DNA of 64,000 nucleotides, taken from NCBI GenBank assembly GCA_021730225.1, contig CP072532.1:83230-147229 (forward strand), in the 5' to 3' direction. The notes under the pieces were generated by a model that saw only the letters and a list, made by a program, of their open reading frames with translations, was not told where the DNA came from and ran no database searches. Positions within the stretch are counted from its first letter, which is position 1. The number at the start of each line of letters is the position of its first letter. Of this stretch, positions 1 through 10,763 are shown piece after piece. Position numbers and translations under genes: made by a program. Source of the DNA: Candidatus Vesicomyidisocius sp. Agig_15_S12. GTDB lineage: Bacteria > Pseudomonadota > Gammaproteobacteria > PS1 > Pseudothioglobaceae.

Positions 1-497
1 AAAAAGTTGGCAAGTCTAAAGGTTTAATTTGCTATACCTCCTTAGCTGAGATGAAATTTAACAAGTCAGTTAAGGTGTTTTATAAACGCCCAAGGGTTAT
101 TATTTATGCTTCAGTATTATCATTATCATTATCAATATTGGTTTATGGTATCTTAAATCTTGCACCAATGGATTTAAAAGTACTACATGATAGACAACCA
201 TTATTTGTACAGCTCTCTGATGGCTCTATTCGCAATAAATACGAACTTAAAGTTATGAATAAGACAGATAAAATCATGCCAATTAGTATTAGTTTTAGCA
301 GTAAAATTAAAAATCTAAAGTCTAAAAAATCGTTCAAGACAGTGATGATTCCAAGTGGTAATGTTAAATCTATTTATGTTTATTTAATAGCTTTAGAAAG
401 TGATGTAGGTTCTGATAATAACGTTATATTTGTGGTTAAAAGCAAACAGGCTACTTTAGAATATAAAACTTTATTTTTCACTTCTAAGAGTATGTAA
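1..497 (+). CDS. ccoG: CcoG (FixG/RdxA) cbb3 oxidase accessory protein, C-terminal part
   Basis: The gene is cut by the window edge; its frame is open from base 3, upstream of the first ATG at 51. The residues before that ATG (GKSKGLICYTS) match the conserved segment that follows the ferredoxin-like cysteines in CcoG. What remains is a membrane helix (about residues 17-37 counted from the ATG at 51) and the C-terminal Ig-like domain that CcoG/FixG proteins carry. The family acts in copper handling during assembly of cbb3 cytochrome oxidase at the inner membrane. The stop overlaps the start of ccoH (TAATG), so the two are translationally coupled. Confidence 0.88.
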   Translation, partial: KVGKSKGLICYTSLAEMKFNKSVKVFYKRPRVIIYASVLSLSLSILVYGILNLAPMDLKVLHDRQPLFVQLSDGSIRNKYELKVMNKTDKIMPISISFSSKIKNLKSKKSFKTVMIPSGNVKSIYVYLIALESDVGSDNNVIFVVKSKQATLEYKTLFFTSKSM

Positions 498-976
498 TGA
501 GTATTTATAAAAGCCCAATCATGATGGTTATGTTAATGCTTTTTATCATTTTAGTGGGTGCAACTGTTTATCGAATTATTATTGCATTTGAGACTCATCC
601 AGGTTTGGTGGTAGAAGATGCGTATTCAAGTGGTCAACGTTATGCAATAACATTAAATCACAAAAATCAATTAGCACAACTTGGCTGGGCATTAAATCTT
701 GTTACTCCAGAAGTAGTGATTCATAATATCAAACAAATTTACACGGTTAATAGCACAAAGCATGGCAAGATTTTGTCAGATGCTTTGGTTACAGCATATT
801 TTTATCGTCCTTTAGAAAAAGAACACGATTTTTCTATTAATATGTTATTTCATCAAGAAATTGATCGATATCAAGCATATATAATATTACCTTTGAAAGG
901 ACGTTGGGATTTAGTGGTTGAAGTGGTTAAAGAGGGGTTAGTACAAAGAGTTTCTAAAAAACTATTTGCTCAATAG
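497..976 (+). CDS. ccoH: CcoH (FixH) cbb3 oxidase assembly protein
   Basis: A 159-residue protein with one N-terminal membrane helix (about residues 8-29) followed by a periplasmic domain containing the FixH signature GLVVEDAYSSG near residues 35-45. FixH/CcoH is a membrane protein needed for stable assembly of cbb3 oxidase. The ATG shares a base with the ccoG stop codon, which fixes the start and implies an operon. The third small assembly gene, ccoS, lies 54 kb away at 54798. Confidence 0.88.
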   Translation: MSIYKSPIMMVMLMLFIILVGATVYRIIIAFETHPGLVVEDAYSSGQRYAITLNHKNQLAQLGWALNLVTPEVVIHNIKQIYTVNSTKHGKILSDALVTAYFYRPLEKEHDFSINMLFHQEIDRYQAYIILPLKGRWDLVVEVVKEGLVQRVSKKLFAQ

Positions 977-1446
977 TTTTAATTTTATTAGGTTGTAATT
1001 AGTTAAGAGATTCTTTTTTTAAATTCTTTTAATCAAAACTTTAGAAGATGGAATTACTAATAATATGTATTATTATGGTTGATTTACATTTAAGAGTATT
1101 TATTTTCATAAATTATCGTTATTTGTTCTTATTAGTATCGTTTTTTGCTATTTTTTTTATTCAAAGCGATATAGAATATATCAATATTTTTTCTATTGTT
1201 ACTAAAATAGTAACCCAATAATTCTTTCATTTGTATTATAAACAGCAAACTTGTTGACTATAAACAACACTATTACGTATTCAATTATTGTTGTAGGCCA
1301 TGAAAAATTATCATTAAAAATGTTATTTAAACCTTTAAAAATACTATTATCGCTTTTTTATTAGCTATAATAATCATAGTAGTAACAATAACAAAGGAAA
1401 TAAGTGAGAGCTATCCTTTATATGAGCTTCCTTTTACTTGTTATAA
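977..1446. other. Non-coding gap, probably eroded sequence
   Basis: This stretch of 470 bases between ccoH and the 3' end of znuC is extremely AT-rich and has stops in every frame. I see no tRNA and no clear terminator. A permease gene (znuB) often follows znuC in this direction, so this could be its remnant, but I could not align any recognisable ZnuB segment. Confidence 0.4.
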
Positions 1447-2166
1447 TTAATATTTATGTTCATGATTATGATGATGTTCATAAGTAGCCATTAGTTCATC
1501 TATCTGGTCAGCAAATAAATCATTAAATTGTGCATCTTTTAAAATAGTATCTGGTCTCCCTATGCAACAAATATGATGGTATAGGCATAAGACTTGTGTT
1601 GATTCTTTCATTACTCTATGAAGGTCATGTGATACCATGAGTACAGCACAATTTTGTTGTTTATGAATATCTTGAATAAGTTTATACAGATGCATTTGAC
1701 CGCTTACATCAAGGTTTTGAGTAGGTTCATCAAGAATTAAGACATTTGGTTTTGCAAGCAAGGCACGTGTCAGTAATACGCGTTGTATTTCACCACCAGA
1801 TAAATTTTTTAATGCTAAATGTAGTATTGTTTCAATACCTGTGAGTATGGTTGTATTTTTTAAGAACTTGGCATCAATCTTTTGGTTAAGTTTGAGAAAA
1901 TCAACCACTGAAATTGGGATAAATTCATTAGGAATGAATTGTTGTGGTGTGTAGCTTAGTCTGATATGTTTAGATTTTTTAATCTTACCATTGTCAGGAG
2001 TAATAAGTCCAAGTAGAATTTTAATTAACGAACTCTTTCCAGCACCATTGGGGCCAATTAAGGTAATAAATTCTCCTATTTTTAATTCAAAGCTAACGTC
2101 ATCAAGCACTTTTTTACCATGATGACTAAGACTAATATGATTTGCACTAATAAGGATTTTTGACAT
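1447..2166 (-). CDS. znuC: ZnuC-like zinc ABC transporter ATP-binding protein
   Basis: A 239-residue ABC ATPase with Walker A GPNGAGKSS (about residue 38), signature LSGGEIQR, Walker B VLILDEPT and the switch histidine in VSHDLH. The sequence around the signature (NLSGGEIQRVLLTRALL) and the His-rich tail (HHHNHEHKY) are typical of ZnuC, which energises zinc import at the inner membrane. No znuA or znuB is visible in the window and the downstream DNA is eroded, so the gene stands alone here. The start is the first ATG; no strong ribosome binding site is visible. Mn or Fe specificity cannot be excluded. Confidence 0.85.
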   Translation of the reverse strand: MSKILISANHISLSHHGKKVLDDVSFELKIGEFITLIGPNGAGKSSLIKILLGLITPDNGKIKKSKHIRLSYTPQQFIPNEFIPISVVDFLKLNQKIDAKFLKNTTILTGIETILHLALKNLSGGEIQRVLLTRALLAKPNVLILDEPTQNLDVSGQMHLYKLIQDIHKQQNCAVLMVSHDLHRVMKESTQVLCLYHHICCIGRPDTILKDAQFNDLFADQIDELMATYEHHHNHEHKY

Positions 2167-2257
2167 GGAATAATAAGGATTACTAATTAATTTTTATTTT
2201 ATACGTATAATCTTATACCTGTGTTTATGTTTAAAAATTGATAAAACATGGAACTTT

Positions 2258-4987
2258 ATGCCACATAAACTAATTTTAATGGACGGCTCTGCTTTTCTAT
2301 TCAGAGCTTATTTTTCTACGTTAAAGCAGAATTTAACTAACCAAAATGGGTTCCCTACAGGCGCTATGTTTGGTGTTATTAATGCTATGAAAAGTCTTCA
2401 AAGGAAGTACCAAGAGGCTAGAATAATTATTATATTTGATGCTAGAGGTAAAAACTTTAGGCATGATATTTATCCACAATATAAAGCGAATAGAAAACCA
2501 ACCGATAGTGGATTAGTGGTACAAATTGAACCTTTGTATGAGATGATTCAAGCCATGGGAATTCATCTTATATGTGTGTCTAAGGTTGAGGCAGATGATG
2601 TAATTGCTACTTTAAGCTGTTGTGCTAATCAAAATAATATTAAGACTGTTATTGCAAGTGGCGATAAAGATTTAATGCAGTTAGTGGGTACGAATATTTC
2701 GCAATTAGATATGAAAGGTATTTTGTATGATCGTCAAAGTGTGATTGAAAAAATTGGTGTTGCACCAGAGAAAATTTTAGATTTTTTAGCCTTGACTGGT
2801 GATAGTGCAGATAATATTCCTGGTGTACCTAGTGTTGGTCCTAAAACAGCTATTAAATGGCTACAAATTTATAGTGATATCTTAGGAATTAAGGAAAATG
2901 CAATGCATATTAAAGGAAAAGTAGGTGAAAAACTACGTGATAATTTTGATCTTTTAGATTTATCTTATCAACTAGTTAAACTTAAATTTGATGTAGTGTT
3001 GTCTTGTAATATTTTAGATGATGAGCCAGTGAGAAATATTAATAAACTGGCTGATTTATATCAGCAATATGGGTTTTTTATGTGGTTAAAACAATTAGAT
3101 AATGCATTTGTATTAAAGCAAAAAAGTATCCAGGTTATTGGAACAGATACAGGAATTAATAATTCGGTTGATATTCTTAAAGGTTATTCACAGACATTAG
3201 TATTAGATTTGGATATATTTAATACAATGGTTAATCGTCTTAAAATCTTAAAGACATTTGTATTTAGTTTAGAAGCTACTTCGTTAGATTATATGAATGC
3301 TTCTATTGTTGGTTGGGTATTTTTAATTGATAAGGATAGTTTTTATGTGCCTGTTAGTCATGATTATTTAGATGCACCAAATCAGTTGAATTTTCATGAT
3401 GTACTTAATCAACTAAAGCCAATTTTAGAGGATGTGTCTATTAGCAAAATTGGGCACAATTTAAAATATGATGCACATATTTTGTCTAATTATAAAATTG
3501 ATTTGCAAGGCATTAGTGATGATATTATAGTGAAATCTTATTGTTTAAATTCAGTTGCTACAAGACATAATATGCATGATTTGAGTGAATATTATTTGAA
3601 CTATCAAACCATTCATTTTATTGATATATTAGGTAAAGGTAAAAAACAAGTTACTTTTAATCAAGTTAATATAGAAATTGCTCTTTTTTATGCTTGTGAA
3701 AATGTGATAGTGACAAGTTTATTAAATTATATTCTAGATGAAGAAATTGCTCAATATCCTAGATTAGTTAAATTGTATCAAAACCTAGAATTGCCATTGA
3801 TTAAAGTTTTGTTATGCATGGAGCGTAATGGTGTTGAATTAGATGTGAAGGTACTAAGTACTCAGCAATTAGATATTATGCAACAAATGGAGGATATTCA
3901 GAATCAAGTATTTGAACTGGTAGACAATGTGTTTAACCTTGAATCTCCTAAACAAATTCAACGAATTTTATTTGAATCTGAAGGTTTGGGTCTAATCCCT
4001 TTGAGAAAAACCCCTAAAGGTGTACCTTCCACTAATGAGGAGGCTTTAAAACTTTTAGACCATCCGGTGGTAGATCTAATATTAAGTTATCGAACATTAG
4101 CTAAACTTAATTCTACTTATCTTGAAGCACTTCCCAGGAAAATTGATTTAAATACGCATAGACTTCATACTTCTTATAATCAGGTAGTAACTGCTACAGG
4201 TCGGTTATCATCAAGTAATCCAAATTTGCAAAATATTCCTATTTTCTCTGAACAAGGTTCGTGTATTCGTGGTGCGTTCATTACAGGTAAAGGTAATGTT
4301 ATTATTTCCGCTGATTACTCACAGATTGAATTAAGGATTATGACACAACTATCCAAAGATAAAAATTTATTAGAAGCTTTTAATCATGATAAAGATATAC
4401 ATAGCGAAACCGCATCAACTATGTTTAATGTACCAATTGATGAAGTAACATCAGAATATCGTAGGCGTGCTAAAGTGATTAATTTTGGTTTGATTTATGG
4501 TATGAGTGCATTTGGATTAGCAAAGCAAATTGGTGTATCTAGAACCAAAGCAAAGCAATATATGGATACTTATTTTGATAACTATCCTAGTGTGCTACAT
4601 TACATGGAAAATATCAAAGAAATTGCAAAAATACAAGGTTATGTTGAAACTATTATGGGTAGACGTTTGTATTTACCACAAATTAATGCCAAAAATAAAA
4701 TGTTACAACAACATGCACTTAGAACTGCTATTAATGCTCCCATGCAAGGTTCTTCAGCAGATATCATTAAAAAATCCATGCTTGATGTTTACACATGGAT
4801 TGGACAAGATAATCCAGATATTAGAATGATTATGCAAGTACATGATGAGTTGGTATTTGAGGTGAGTGCGTCAAAAGCTGATAAATTTTCCCGTAAAATA
4901 CAAGCTTTAATGGCCAATGCTTATTCATTGGATATTCCTCTTAAAGTAGATGTAGGGATTGGTCACTCTTGGAAAGATGCACATTAG
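2258..4987 (+). CDS. polA: DNA polymerase I, with a degenerate proofreading site
   Basis: A 909-residue Pol I of near-normal length with three domains. The 5'-3' exonuclease (1-290) keeps the metal-binding segments VEADDVI and TGDSADNIPG. The 3'-5' exonuclease fold (310-500) is recognisable. The polymerase domain keeps motif A (DYSQIELRIM), motif B (RRRAKVINFGLIYG) and motif C (QVHDELVFEV). In the proofreading site the E. coli D355-x-E357 motif reads S337-L-E339 and the Y497-x3-D501 motif reads Y478-A-C-E-N482; only the KYD aspartate (D405) and one glutamate persist. Polymerase and flap activity should be intact, but proofreading is probably lost. The gene stands alone between two non-coding gaps. 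Confidence 0.96.
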   Translation: MPHKLILMDGSAFLFRAYFSTLKQNLTNQNGFPTGAMFGVINAMKSLQRKYQEARIIIIFDARGKNFRHDIYPQYKANRKPTDSGLVVQIEPLYEMIQAMGIHLICVSKVEADDVIATLSCCANQNNIKTVIASGDKDLMQLVGTNISQLDMKGILYDRQSVIEKIGVAPEKILDFLALTGDSADNIPGVPSVGPKTAIKWLQIYSDILGIKENAMHIKGKVGEKLRDNFDLLDLSYQLVKLKFDVVLSCNILDDEPVRNINKLADLYQQYGFFMWLKQLDNAFVLKQKSIQVIGTDTGINNSVDILKGYSQTLVLDLDIFNTMVNRLKILKTFVFSLEATSLDYMNASIVGWVFLIDKDSFYVPVSHDYLDAPNQLNFHDVLNQLKPILEDVSISKIGHNLKYDAHILSNYKIDLQGISDDIIVKSYCLNSVATRHNMHDLSEYYLNYQTIHFIDILGKGKKQVTFNQVNIEIALFYACENVIVTSLLNYILDEEIAQYPRLVKLYQNLELPLIKVLLCMERNGVELDVKVLSTQQLDIMQQMEDIQNQVFELVDNVFNLESPKQIQRILFESEGLGLIPLRKTPKGVPSTNEEALKLLDHPVVDLILSYRTLAKLNSTYLEALPRKIDLNTHRLHTSYNQVVTATGRLSSSNPNLQNIPIFSEQGSCIRGAFITGKGNVIISADYSQIELRIMTQLSKDKNLLEAFNHDKDIHSETASTMFNVPIDEVTSEYRRRAKVINFGLIYGMSAFGLAKQIGVSRTKAKQYMDTYFDNYPSVLHYMENIKEIAKIQGYVETIMGRRLYLPQINAKNKMLQQHALRTAINAPMQGSSADIIKKSMLDVYTWIGQDNPDIRMIMQVHDELVFEVSASKADKFSRKIQALMANAYSLDIPLKVDVGIGHSWKDAH

Positions 4988-5877
4988 TGATTTAACTTAC
5001 AAATTTTGTTTTGATTTGTTAGATTCCTTTGTAAAAAAAGATGTCTTGAAAAATAAAAATTTTCCAATCATAGATTTAGAGTTGGTATTAAAACAGAAAA
5101 CAATAATTGTATTTTGGTAGAGTATAGAGAAATATCTATTATGGATCAATTATTACTCTTGTAATATCAAAAATGAGAATGAGTACAACAGTCGCTATAA
5201 CTAAATATTATTGATATTTTTAATAAAGTGAACAAAATTATATATAGTAATCTTTGGATTTTTATATTAAAACAGAATTAGATCTGTATATAAAAAATAG
5301 GTATATTTAAATTTTTTTAGATATATTGCAAGATAAATAAAGATTAAATTTATGTATCTTATACAGATATACGATAAATTAGATGTTTAACATTTGATTT
5401 TAAAGAATCAATTGTATAAAAATAGTAAATTAGCGGGGTTCTTGTAAAAATATCAATTGACTTATTTATTAAATCAAATAATTATTCTAATTTAGAAGGT
5501 GAATTTTTAGGGTTAGATGTCGAAAAGGTTTTGAGATAAGAAACATAATTATCATTCACACAAATGACAGTTTTACATCAAAGAAATAGAAATATATATA
5601 AAATCAATTAAAATAAGTAAAAATATTACCCTGTCAGATAAAATAACTTTAAAAATATTAATAACTTTTGCTTAAATTAGTATTGATCTATTTGAAAAAT
5701 GATAATTTTTTCTATTGTATTGTATGGCTTATTTTTTTTGTAGTTTATCTGATGTTTATAATGCATAATATTGAAAGGATTAGTTATATTTTCTAAATCT
5801 AACATATAAAGCAGAATTTATAGCAAAAGAATGCTGAAGCGATTGATTTTTGCATTTAGAAAATACAGAAGATAATT
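4988..5877. other. Non-coding gap of 890 bases, decayed DNA
   Basis: The stretch between polA and argS is AT-rich with stops in all frames. Short runs of coding-like sequence occur around 5085-5140 and 5430-5530, but none can be tied to a family. I found no tRNA, repeat or convincing terminator. The likeliest reading is a fully eroded gene; the promoter of argS should lie in its last 100 bases. Confidence 0.5.
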
Positions 5878-7596
5878 ATGAAACAACGATTACAACAATT
5901 GTTAATACAATCTTTAGAAGTATTAATTGACGATAATATACTGGAAAGTATGCCTAAGAATATTCGTATTGATCATTCTAAAGATAAAGTTCAAGGAGAT
6001 TTTGCTTCTAATATTGCGATGTTATTGTCTAAACAAGTACAGTGTTCCTCTAAAGTATTGGCACAAAAAATTAAAGCTAATTTTCCAGATTCTGTTGATG
6101 TGGAAAAGATTGAGATTGTAGGTCCTGGTTTTATTAATTTTTTTATTTCTCAGAGTTCAAATGCTTTAGTGGTGGAGGATATTATTAAGCAAGGTGGGAA
6201 TTATGGTTTATCTAAAATTGGTATAGGACAACGAGTTTTGTTGGAATTTGTCTCTGCTAATCCAACAGGTCCGCTTCATGTAGGACATGGTCGTAGTGTA
6301 GCGTATGGTTCAGCGGTTGCTCATCTTCTACGTGCATCAGGTTTTGAAGTTGATTGTGAATATTATGTGAATGATGCGGGTCGGCAGATGGATATTTTGG
6401 CGATTTCGGTTTATTTACGATATGTTGAAACTGAACAATTTCCAGATAACGGCTATAAAGGAGATTATATTTTTGATATTGCTAAAAAAATTAAGGGCGT
6501 TAAAAAACTTGATATTTTTACTAATACTTGTAAAGATACATTTAAATGGAAGATTCAAAAAAATAGTATCGATAAAGAAAGACATATTGATGATTTGATT
6601 GCTAATTGTAAGCTTCAATTAGGAAATGATTATAGAAAAGTCTTTGATTTTGCGATTAATAGTATTTTGAGTGGCATTAAGATTGATTTAGCTGATTTTG
6701 GAGTTGAATATCAGCAATGGTTTTCTGAACAGTCTTTAGTGGATAGTGGCTTGAGTAAAGAAATTGTTAAAAAATTACAAGACTTAGGATATATTTATAA
6801 AAAAGAAGGTGCTCTTTGGTTTAGAACCACTGATTTTGGTGATGATTTAGACCGTGTAGTAGTTCGTGAGAATGGAATACATACTTATTTTTCTTATGAT
6901 ATTGCTTATCATCTTGGAAAGTTTGAACGGGGTTATGATAGGATTATCAATATTTGGGGTGCTGACCATCATGGTTATATTGCAAGGGTTAAGGCATCAA
7001 TTAAGGCGCTTAATTACAATCCTGATAAGTTGGAAATCTTATTGGTACAGTTTGTTAATCTTTTTAGGGGTGGTGAAAAGGTTTCCATGTCAACCCGTAG
7101 TGGTTCGTTTATTACTTTAAAAGAATTGCGTGAAGAAGTGGGTAATGATGCAGCACGTTTTTTTTATATTTTGCATAAATCAACACAGCACATGGATTTT
7201 AACCTAGATTTAGCCAAATCAAAAAGTAATGAAAATCCAGTATTTTATATTCAATATGCTTATGTACGTATTTGTTCAGTTTTGAAACAAGGTAAGCCTT
7301 TTATGGCAGATATTGATTTATTGGTATTAAATAATGAGTTAGAAACTTTATTAATTAAAGAACTTAATCGCTATAAAGATATCTTACAATCATCTGCACT
7401 TAATTATGAGCCACATGTATTAGCTTGTTATTTACGTAAATTAGCTGGCTATTTTCACAGCTATTATAATAATAGTGAGTTTTTGGTAGATGACGATAAA
7501 TTGAGGAATTCAAGGTTATTGCTCATTACAGCAGTTCAGCAAATATTGGAGAATGGTTTAAACTTATTGGGAATTAGTACACCTAATTCAATGTGA
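5878..7596 (+). CDS. argS: Arginyl-tRNA synthetase
   Basis: A 572-residue class I synthetase, close to the usual 577. It has the N-terminal Arg-tRNA binding domain (about 1-90), the HIGH box as HVGH at 134-137 in the typical context [15 protein letters not shown], a KMSKS-equivalent VSMSTR at 402-407, and the all-helical anticodon-binding (DALR) domain at the C-terminus. It charges tRNA-Arg in the cytosol. The gene overlaps the following helicase gene by 4 bases, suggesting cotranscription. Confidence 0.96.
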   Translation: MKQRLQQLLIQSLEVLIDDNILESMPKNIRIDHSKDKVQGDFASNIAMLLSKQVQCSSKVLAQKIKANFPDSVDVEKIEIVGPGFINFFISQSSNALVVEDIIKQGGNYGLSKIGIGQRVLLEFVSANPTGPLHVGHGRSVAYGSAVAHLLRASGFEVDCEYYVNDAGRQMDILAISVYLRYVETEQFPDNGYKGDYIFDIAKKIKGVKKLDIFTNTCKDTFKWKIQKNSIDKERHIDDLIANCKLQLGNDYRKVFDFAINSILSGIKIDLADFGVEYQQWFSEQSLVDSGLSKEIVKKLQDLGYIYKKEGALWFRTTDFGDDLDRVVVRENGIHTYFSYDIAYHLGKFERGYDRIINIWGADHHGYIARVKASIKALNYNPDKLEILLVQFVNLFRGGEKVSMSTRSGSFITLKELREEVGNDAARFFYILHKSTQHMDFNLDLAKSKSNENPVFYIQYAYVRICSVLKQGKPFMADIDLLVLNNELETLLIKELNRYKDILQSSALNYEPHVLACYLRKLAGYFHSYYNNSEFLVDDDKLRNSRLLLITAVQQILENGLNLLGISTPNSM

Positions 7597-10500
7597 ATGA
7601 CCAAAAACAAAGGCGACAAGCATTAGACGTTAGTCAATCTTTTATTATTCAAGCTCCTGCTGGTTCAGGGAAAACAGAGTTATTAACGCAACGTTATTTG
7701 AAATTGTTATCAGTCAGCATTTCGCCTGAGAGTGTGATTGTGATGACCTTTACTAAAAAAGCGGTGAGTGAGTTGATCACTCGAGTGATTGAATCATTAG
7801 AGTTGGCTCAAGGAAATCGACCAAAAGATCCGCATAAACAAATTATTTATGATTTAGCTTTTCAAGTATTAGAAAGATCTAAGACGCTTGATTGGCATTT
7901 ATTAAATACACCTGAGCGATTTAAGATTTTAACGATTGATAGTTTGTCAAGTTTGATTACTAGTCGTTATCCAAGTAAAAATCAATTAGTGCCTAAGAAG
8001 GTTATATCGCAAATTTGGGCACAATATTGTATGTATTTTCAGGCCGCTAAGCAAACTTTATTAGCAATTAATGAACTTGAATATCAAGATAGTGTTGAGT
8101 CGATTCTTTTATATTTGGATAATAATGTTGATAGATTTTATCAGTTGGTTACGGATATGCTATCTAAAAGAGATCAGTGGATTTTGAAATTGTATCAACA
8201 TGGTACGCTTAATATTGAAACTTTGCGGTTAAGTTCTGAAAAGGTTATCATTCAACATTTATTTTTGTTAAAAAATGAAGTAGAATATTATTTTGATCCA
8301 ACTTTTTTTAAATTGTTAAAGTATAACTCTAAGCTAGAACTTTCTCAGATTAAAGGTGTGCCAGATGCCACTATTAAATCGTTAGAAGTTTGGAAAAATT
8401 TGAGTAGGTTATGTTTGACGGTACAAGGTAAGTGGCGTTCATCATTGAATAAAAATAATGGTTTTCCTGCAGAGTTAAAAATGCAAAAGCGAGCTATTAT
8501 TAAAATCTTTCAATCTTTATCTAGTCATCAACAATTAAGAGAGTTATTAGCAGGGGTCGAACATTTACCTGATATTAATTTTTCCACTGATCAAATAAAT
8601 GTTCTGCAAGATATTGCACAAGTATTAAAGTTGGCTGTTTCTCAATTAAAAATTTTATTTGATGTTAATCAAACGCATGATTTTATTCAAGTTTCCTTGG
8701 ATGCAGACCAGGCTTTAGATGAATATCATGTTAATGATATAGCGTTATTCTTGGATAGTAAAATCCAGCATATTTTGATTGATGAGTTTCAAGATACTTC
8801 AGTTATACAGTTTTCCTTATTAGAAAAATTAATTGTTAACTGGCGCTTAGGTGATGGGAAAACACTATTTTTAGTAGGTGATCCTATGCAGTCTATTTAC
8901 TTGTTTAGACAATCTCAGGTAGGTTTATTTTTACAGGTTAGAGCGCGAGGAATTGCTAATATTAAGCCTGAATTCTTACAACTTTGTACTAATTTTCGTT
9001 CTTCTCAATCTGTGGTTGAGGGAAATAATGAAATATTCTCAAAGATATTTCCTAATCAAGAAGAGGCTTATAAGGGTGCAATTAAGTATGAATATTCAAA
9101 GGCCTATTCTACTACTGAAAGTAAAAGAGCTATTAATTTTTATCCATTTGCATATAAACGTTATGATTTTGAGGCACAACAAGTGTTAAAAATAATTCAG
9201 AATAATCCAACCAAAGAGATTGCTATTTTAGTTAGAAATCGTTCACATTTAAACAATATTGTACCTATTTTAAAACAGGCTAAAATTAAATTTGAGGCAG
9301 TGAAAATACTTCCATTAAAAGATGATTTATTTACCCGTGATTTGCTTAGCTTAACTCGGGCGTTAAGATATTTAGGTGATAAACTTGCCTGGTTAGCTAT
9401 TTTAAGAGCTCCTTGGTGCGGATTGTTGTTAGAAGATTTACTTGTATTATCACAAAATAATGAACGTGTTATCTTTGATCTTATTCGGGATGATCAGATA
9501 TTACAAGATCTGAGTTCAGATGGACGTATTCGTGTGGATAATTTTGCCCATGTTTTAGGTGATATTGTTAATCAACAATCTAGATTTAGTTTTACTCAAG
9601 TACTTGAATTTACGATTAATCAATTAGTATCTCCAAATTCTTTATCTGTTAAGCAGTCTATGATTAAAACTCAGTTCTTGCAAATTATTTATGACTGTGA
9701 GTTTGAGCAACAGTTGGATATTGAAACTATTAATCAAATGTTAGATGAATTGTATACTCCTAGCGTGAATATATTAAATGCACGAATTAAGTTAATGACT
9801 ATTCATGAAGCGAAAGGTTTGGAATTTGAGTTGGTTATTATTCCTGGGTTGGGAAGAACATCACAAAATAATAAATCACCTATCATTCACTTACAAGAAT
9901 TTAGTAATCAGTCTTTATTATTAGCGCCGATAAGGTCTTATACGCAATTAAATGATAGTTGTACTTATGTTTATTTAAAGTATATTAAATCACAACAAGA
10001 TAGGTTTGAAACCATGCGTTTATTATATGTAGCTATGACACGCGCAAAATATAAAATTCATTTATTAGCAACATTAAGTCAAAGTAATCAAGCTATTAGA
10101 AATACTTTTTTAAAATTATTAGAACCTATATTTCAGAACCAGTTTGACCAGCTCAAGCCGTCAGTCATTGAGGATAATAAACAACCTATCCTAGCTCCAG
10201 AGTTAGTACGTTATATTAAACCTATAGAATATAATAATTTGCCTGATAGAAGTAAGAAAGAAATGAACTTTCAGCTTAATGTTGATTTGCAATATAAAAG
10301 CTTACTTGGTACTTTATTACATCAATATTATGCAGATGAATTGTTTGCGCCAGATAGGCAAAATATAAGAGTAAGATTGGTTGAATGCGGTATTGGTAAT
10401 ATGGATATAGATGATTCTATAGACTTTATTATTAATATGCTTAATTTAACGAAACAAGATAAATACTTTTCGTGGTTGTTTAAACAAAGAATATCAACCC

Positions 10501-10763
10501 AGGTTGAAGTAGAATTTATTAATGAAAAACGTAACATTATTATTGATCGATTATTTATTGATGAAGGCATTTTGTGGGTTATTGATTTTAAAACTGAAAG
10601 ACAAGCAAATAATGAGTCAATAGTACAATTTATACAAAGACAAAAAATTAAACATAGCCATCAATTATTATTTTATAAAGCGACTTTATCAGAGTGTTAT
10701 TCAATGGAGGTAAAGTGCGCTTTATACTGTCCAGCAGTACAAGAATTGATTAGAATTGGTTAA
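7593..10763 (+). CDS. AddA-like UvrD-family helicase with C-terminal RecB-type nuclease
   Basis: This 1056-residue protein is an SF1A helicase. Motifs are Walker A APAGSGKT (21-28), motif II DEFQD (397-401), motif [20 protein letters not shown], motif [14 protein letters not shown] and motif [13 protein letters not shown]. The C-terminus holds a PD-(D/E)XK nuclease of RecB type: GTLLHQYY, then IDRL, then IDFKTE near 997-1002. This architecture matches AddA-like double-strand-break processing enzymes; RecB is the alternative. No addB, recC or recD is visible in the window. The start is GTG, overlapping the argS stop by 4 bases, so expression is probably coupled to argS. Confidence 0.85.
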   Translation: MNDQKQRRQALDVSQSFIIQAPAGSGKTELLTQRYLKLLSVSISPESVIVMTFTKKAVSELITRVIESLELAQGNRPKDPHKQIIYDLAFQVLERSKTLDWHLLNTPERFKILTIDSLSSLITSRYPSKNQLVPKKVISQIWAQYCMYFQAAKQTLLAINELEYQDSVESILLYLDNNVDRFYQLVTDMLSKRDQWILKLYQHGTLNIETLRLSSEKVIIQHLFLLKNEVEYYFDPTFFKLLKYNSKLELSQIKGVPDATIKSLEVWKNLSRLCLTVQGKWRSSLNKNNGFPAELKMQKRAIIKIFQSLSSHQQLRELLAGVEHLPDINFSTDQINVLQDIAQVLKLAVSQLKILFDVNQTHDFIQVSLDADQALDEYHVNDIALFLDSKIQHILIDEFQDTSVIQFSLLEKLIVNWRLGDGKTLFLVGDPMQSIYLFRQSQVGLFLQVRARGIANIKPEFLQLCTNFRSSQSVVEGNNEIFSKIFPNQEEAYKGAIKYEYSKAYSTTESKRAINFYPFAYKRYDFEAQQVLKIIQNNPTKEIAILVRNRSHLNNIVPILKQAKIKFEAVKILPLKDDLFTRDLLSLTRALRYLGDKLAWLAILRAPWCGLLLEDLLVLSQNNERVIFDLIRDDQILQDLSSDGRIRVDNFAHVLGDIVNQQSRFSFTQVLEFTINQLVSPNSLSVKQSMIKTQFLQIIYDCEFEQQLDIETINQMLDELYTPSVNILNARIKLMTIHEAKGLEFELVIIPGLGRTSQNNKSPIIHLQEFSNQSLLLAPIRSYTQLNDSCTYVYLKYIKSQQDRFETMRLLYVAMTRAKYKIHLLATLSQSNQAIRNTFLKLLEPIFQNQFDQLKPSVIEDNKQPILAPELVRYIKPIEYNNLPDRSKKEMNFQLNVDLQYKSLLGTLLHQYYADELFAPDRQNIRVRLVECGIGNMDIDDSIDFIINMLNLTKQDKYFSWLFKQRISTQVEVEFINEKRNIIIDRLFIDEGILWVIDFKTERQANNESIVQFIQRQKIKHSHQLLFYKATLSECYSMEVKCALYCPAVQELIRIG

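Noticed and set aside
4988-5877. Replication origin in the AT-rich gap after polA
   Set aside because: No DnaA-box cluster, dnaA, dnaN or gidA is nearby; AT richness alone is general in this genome.
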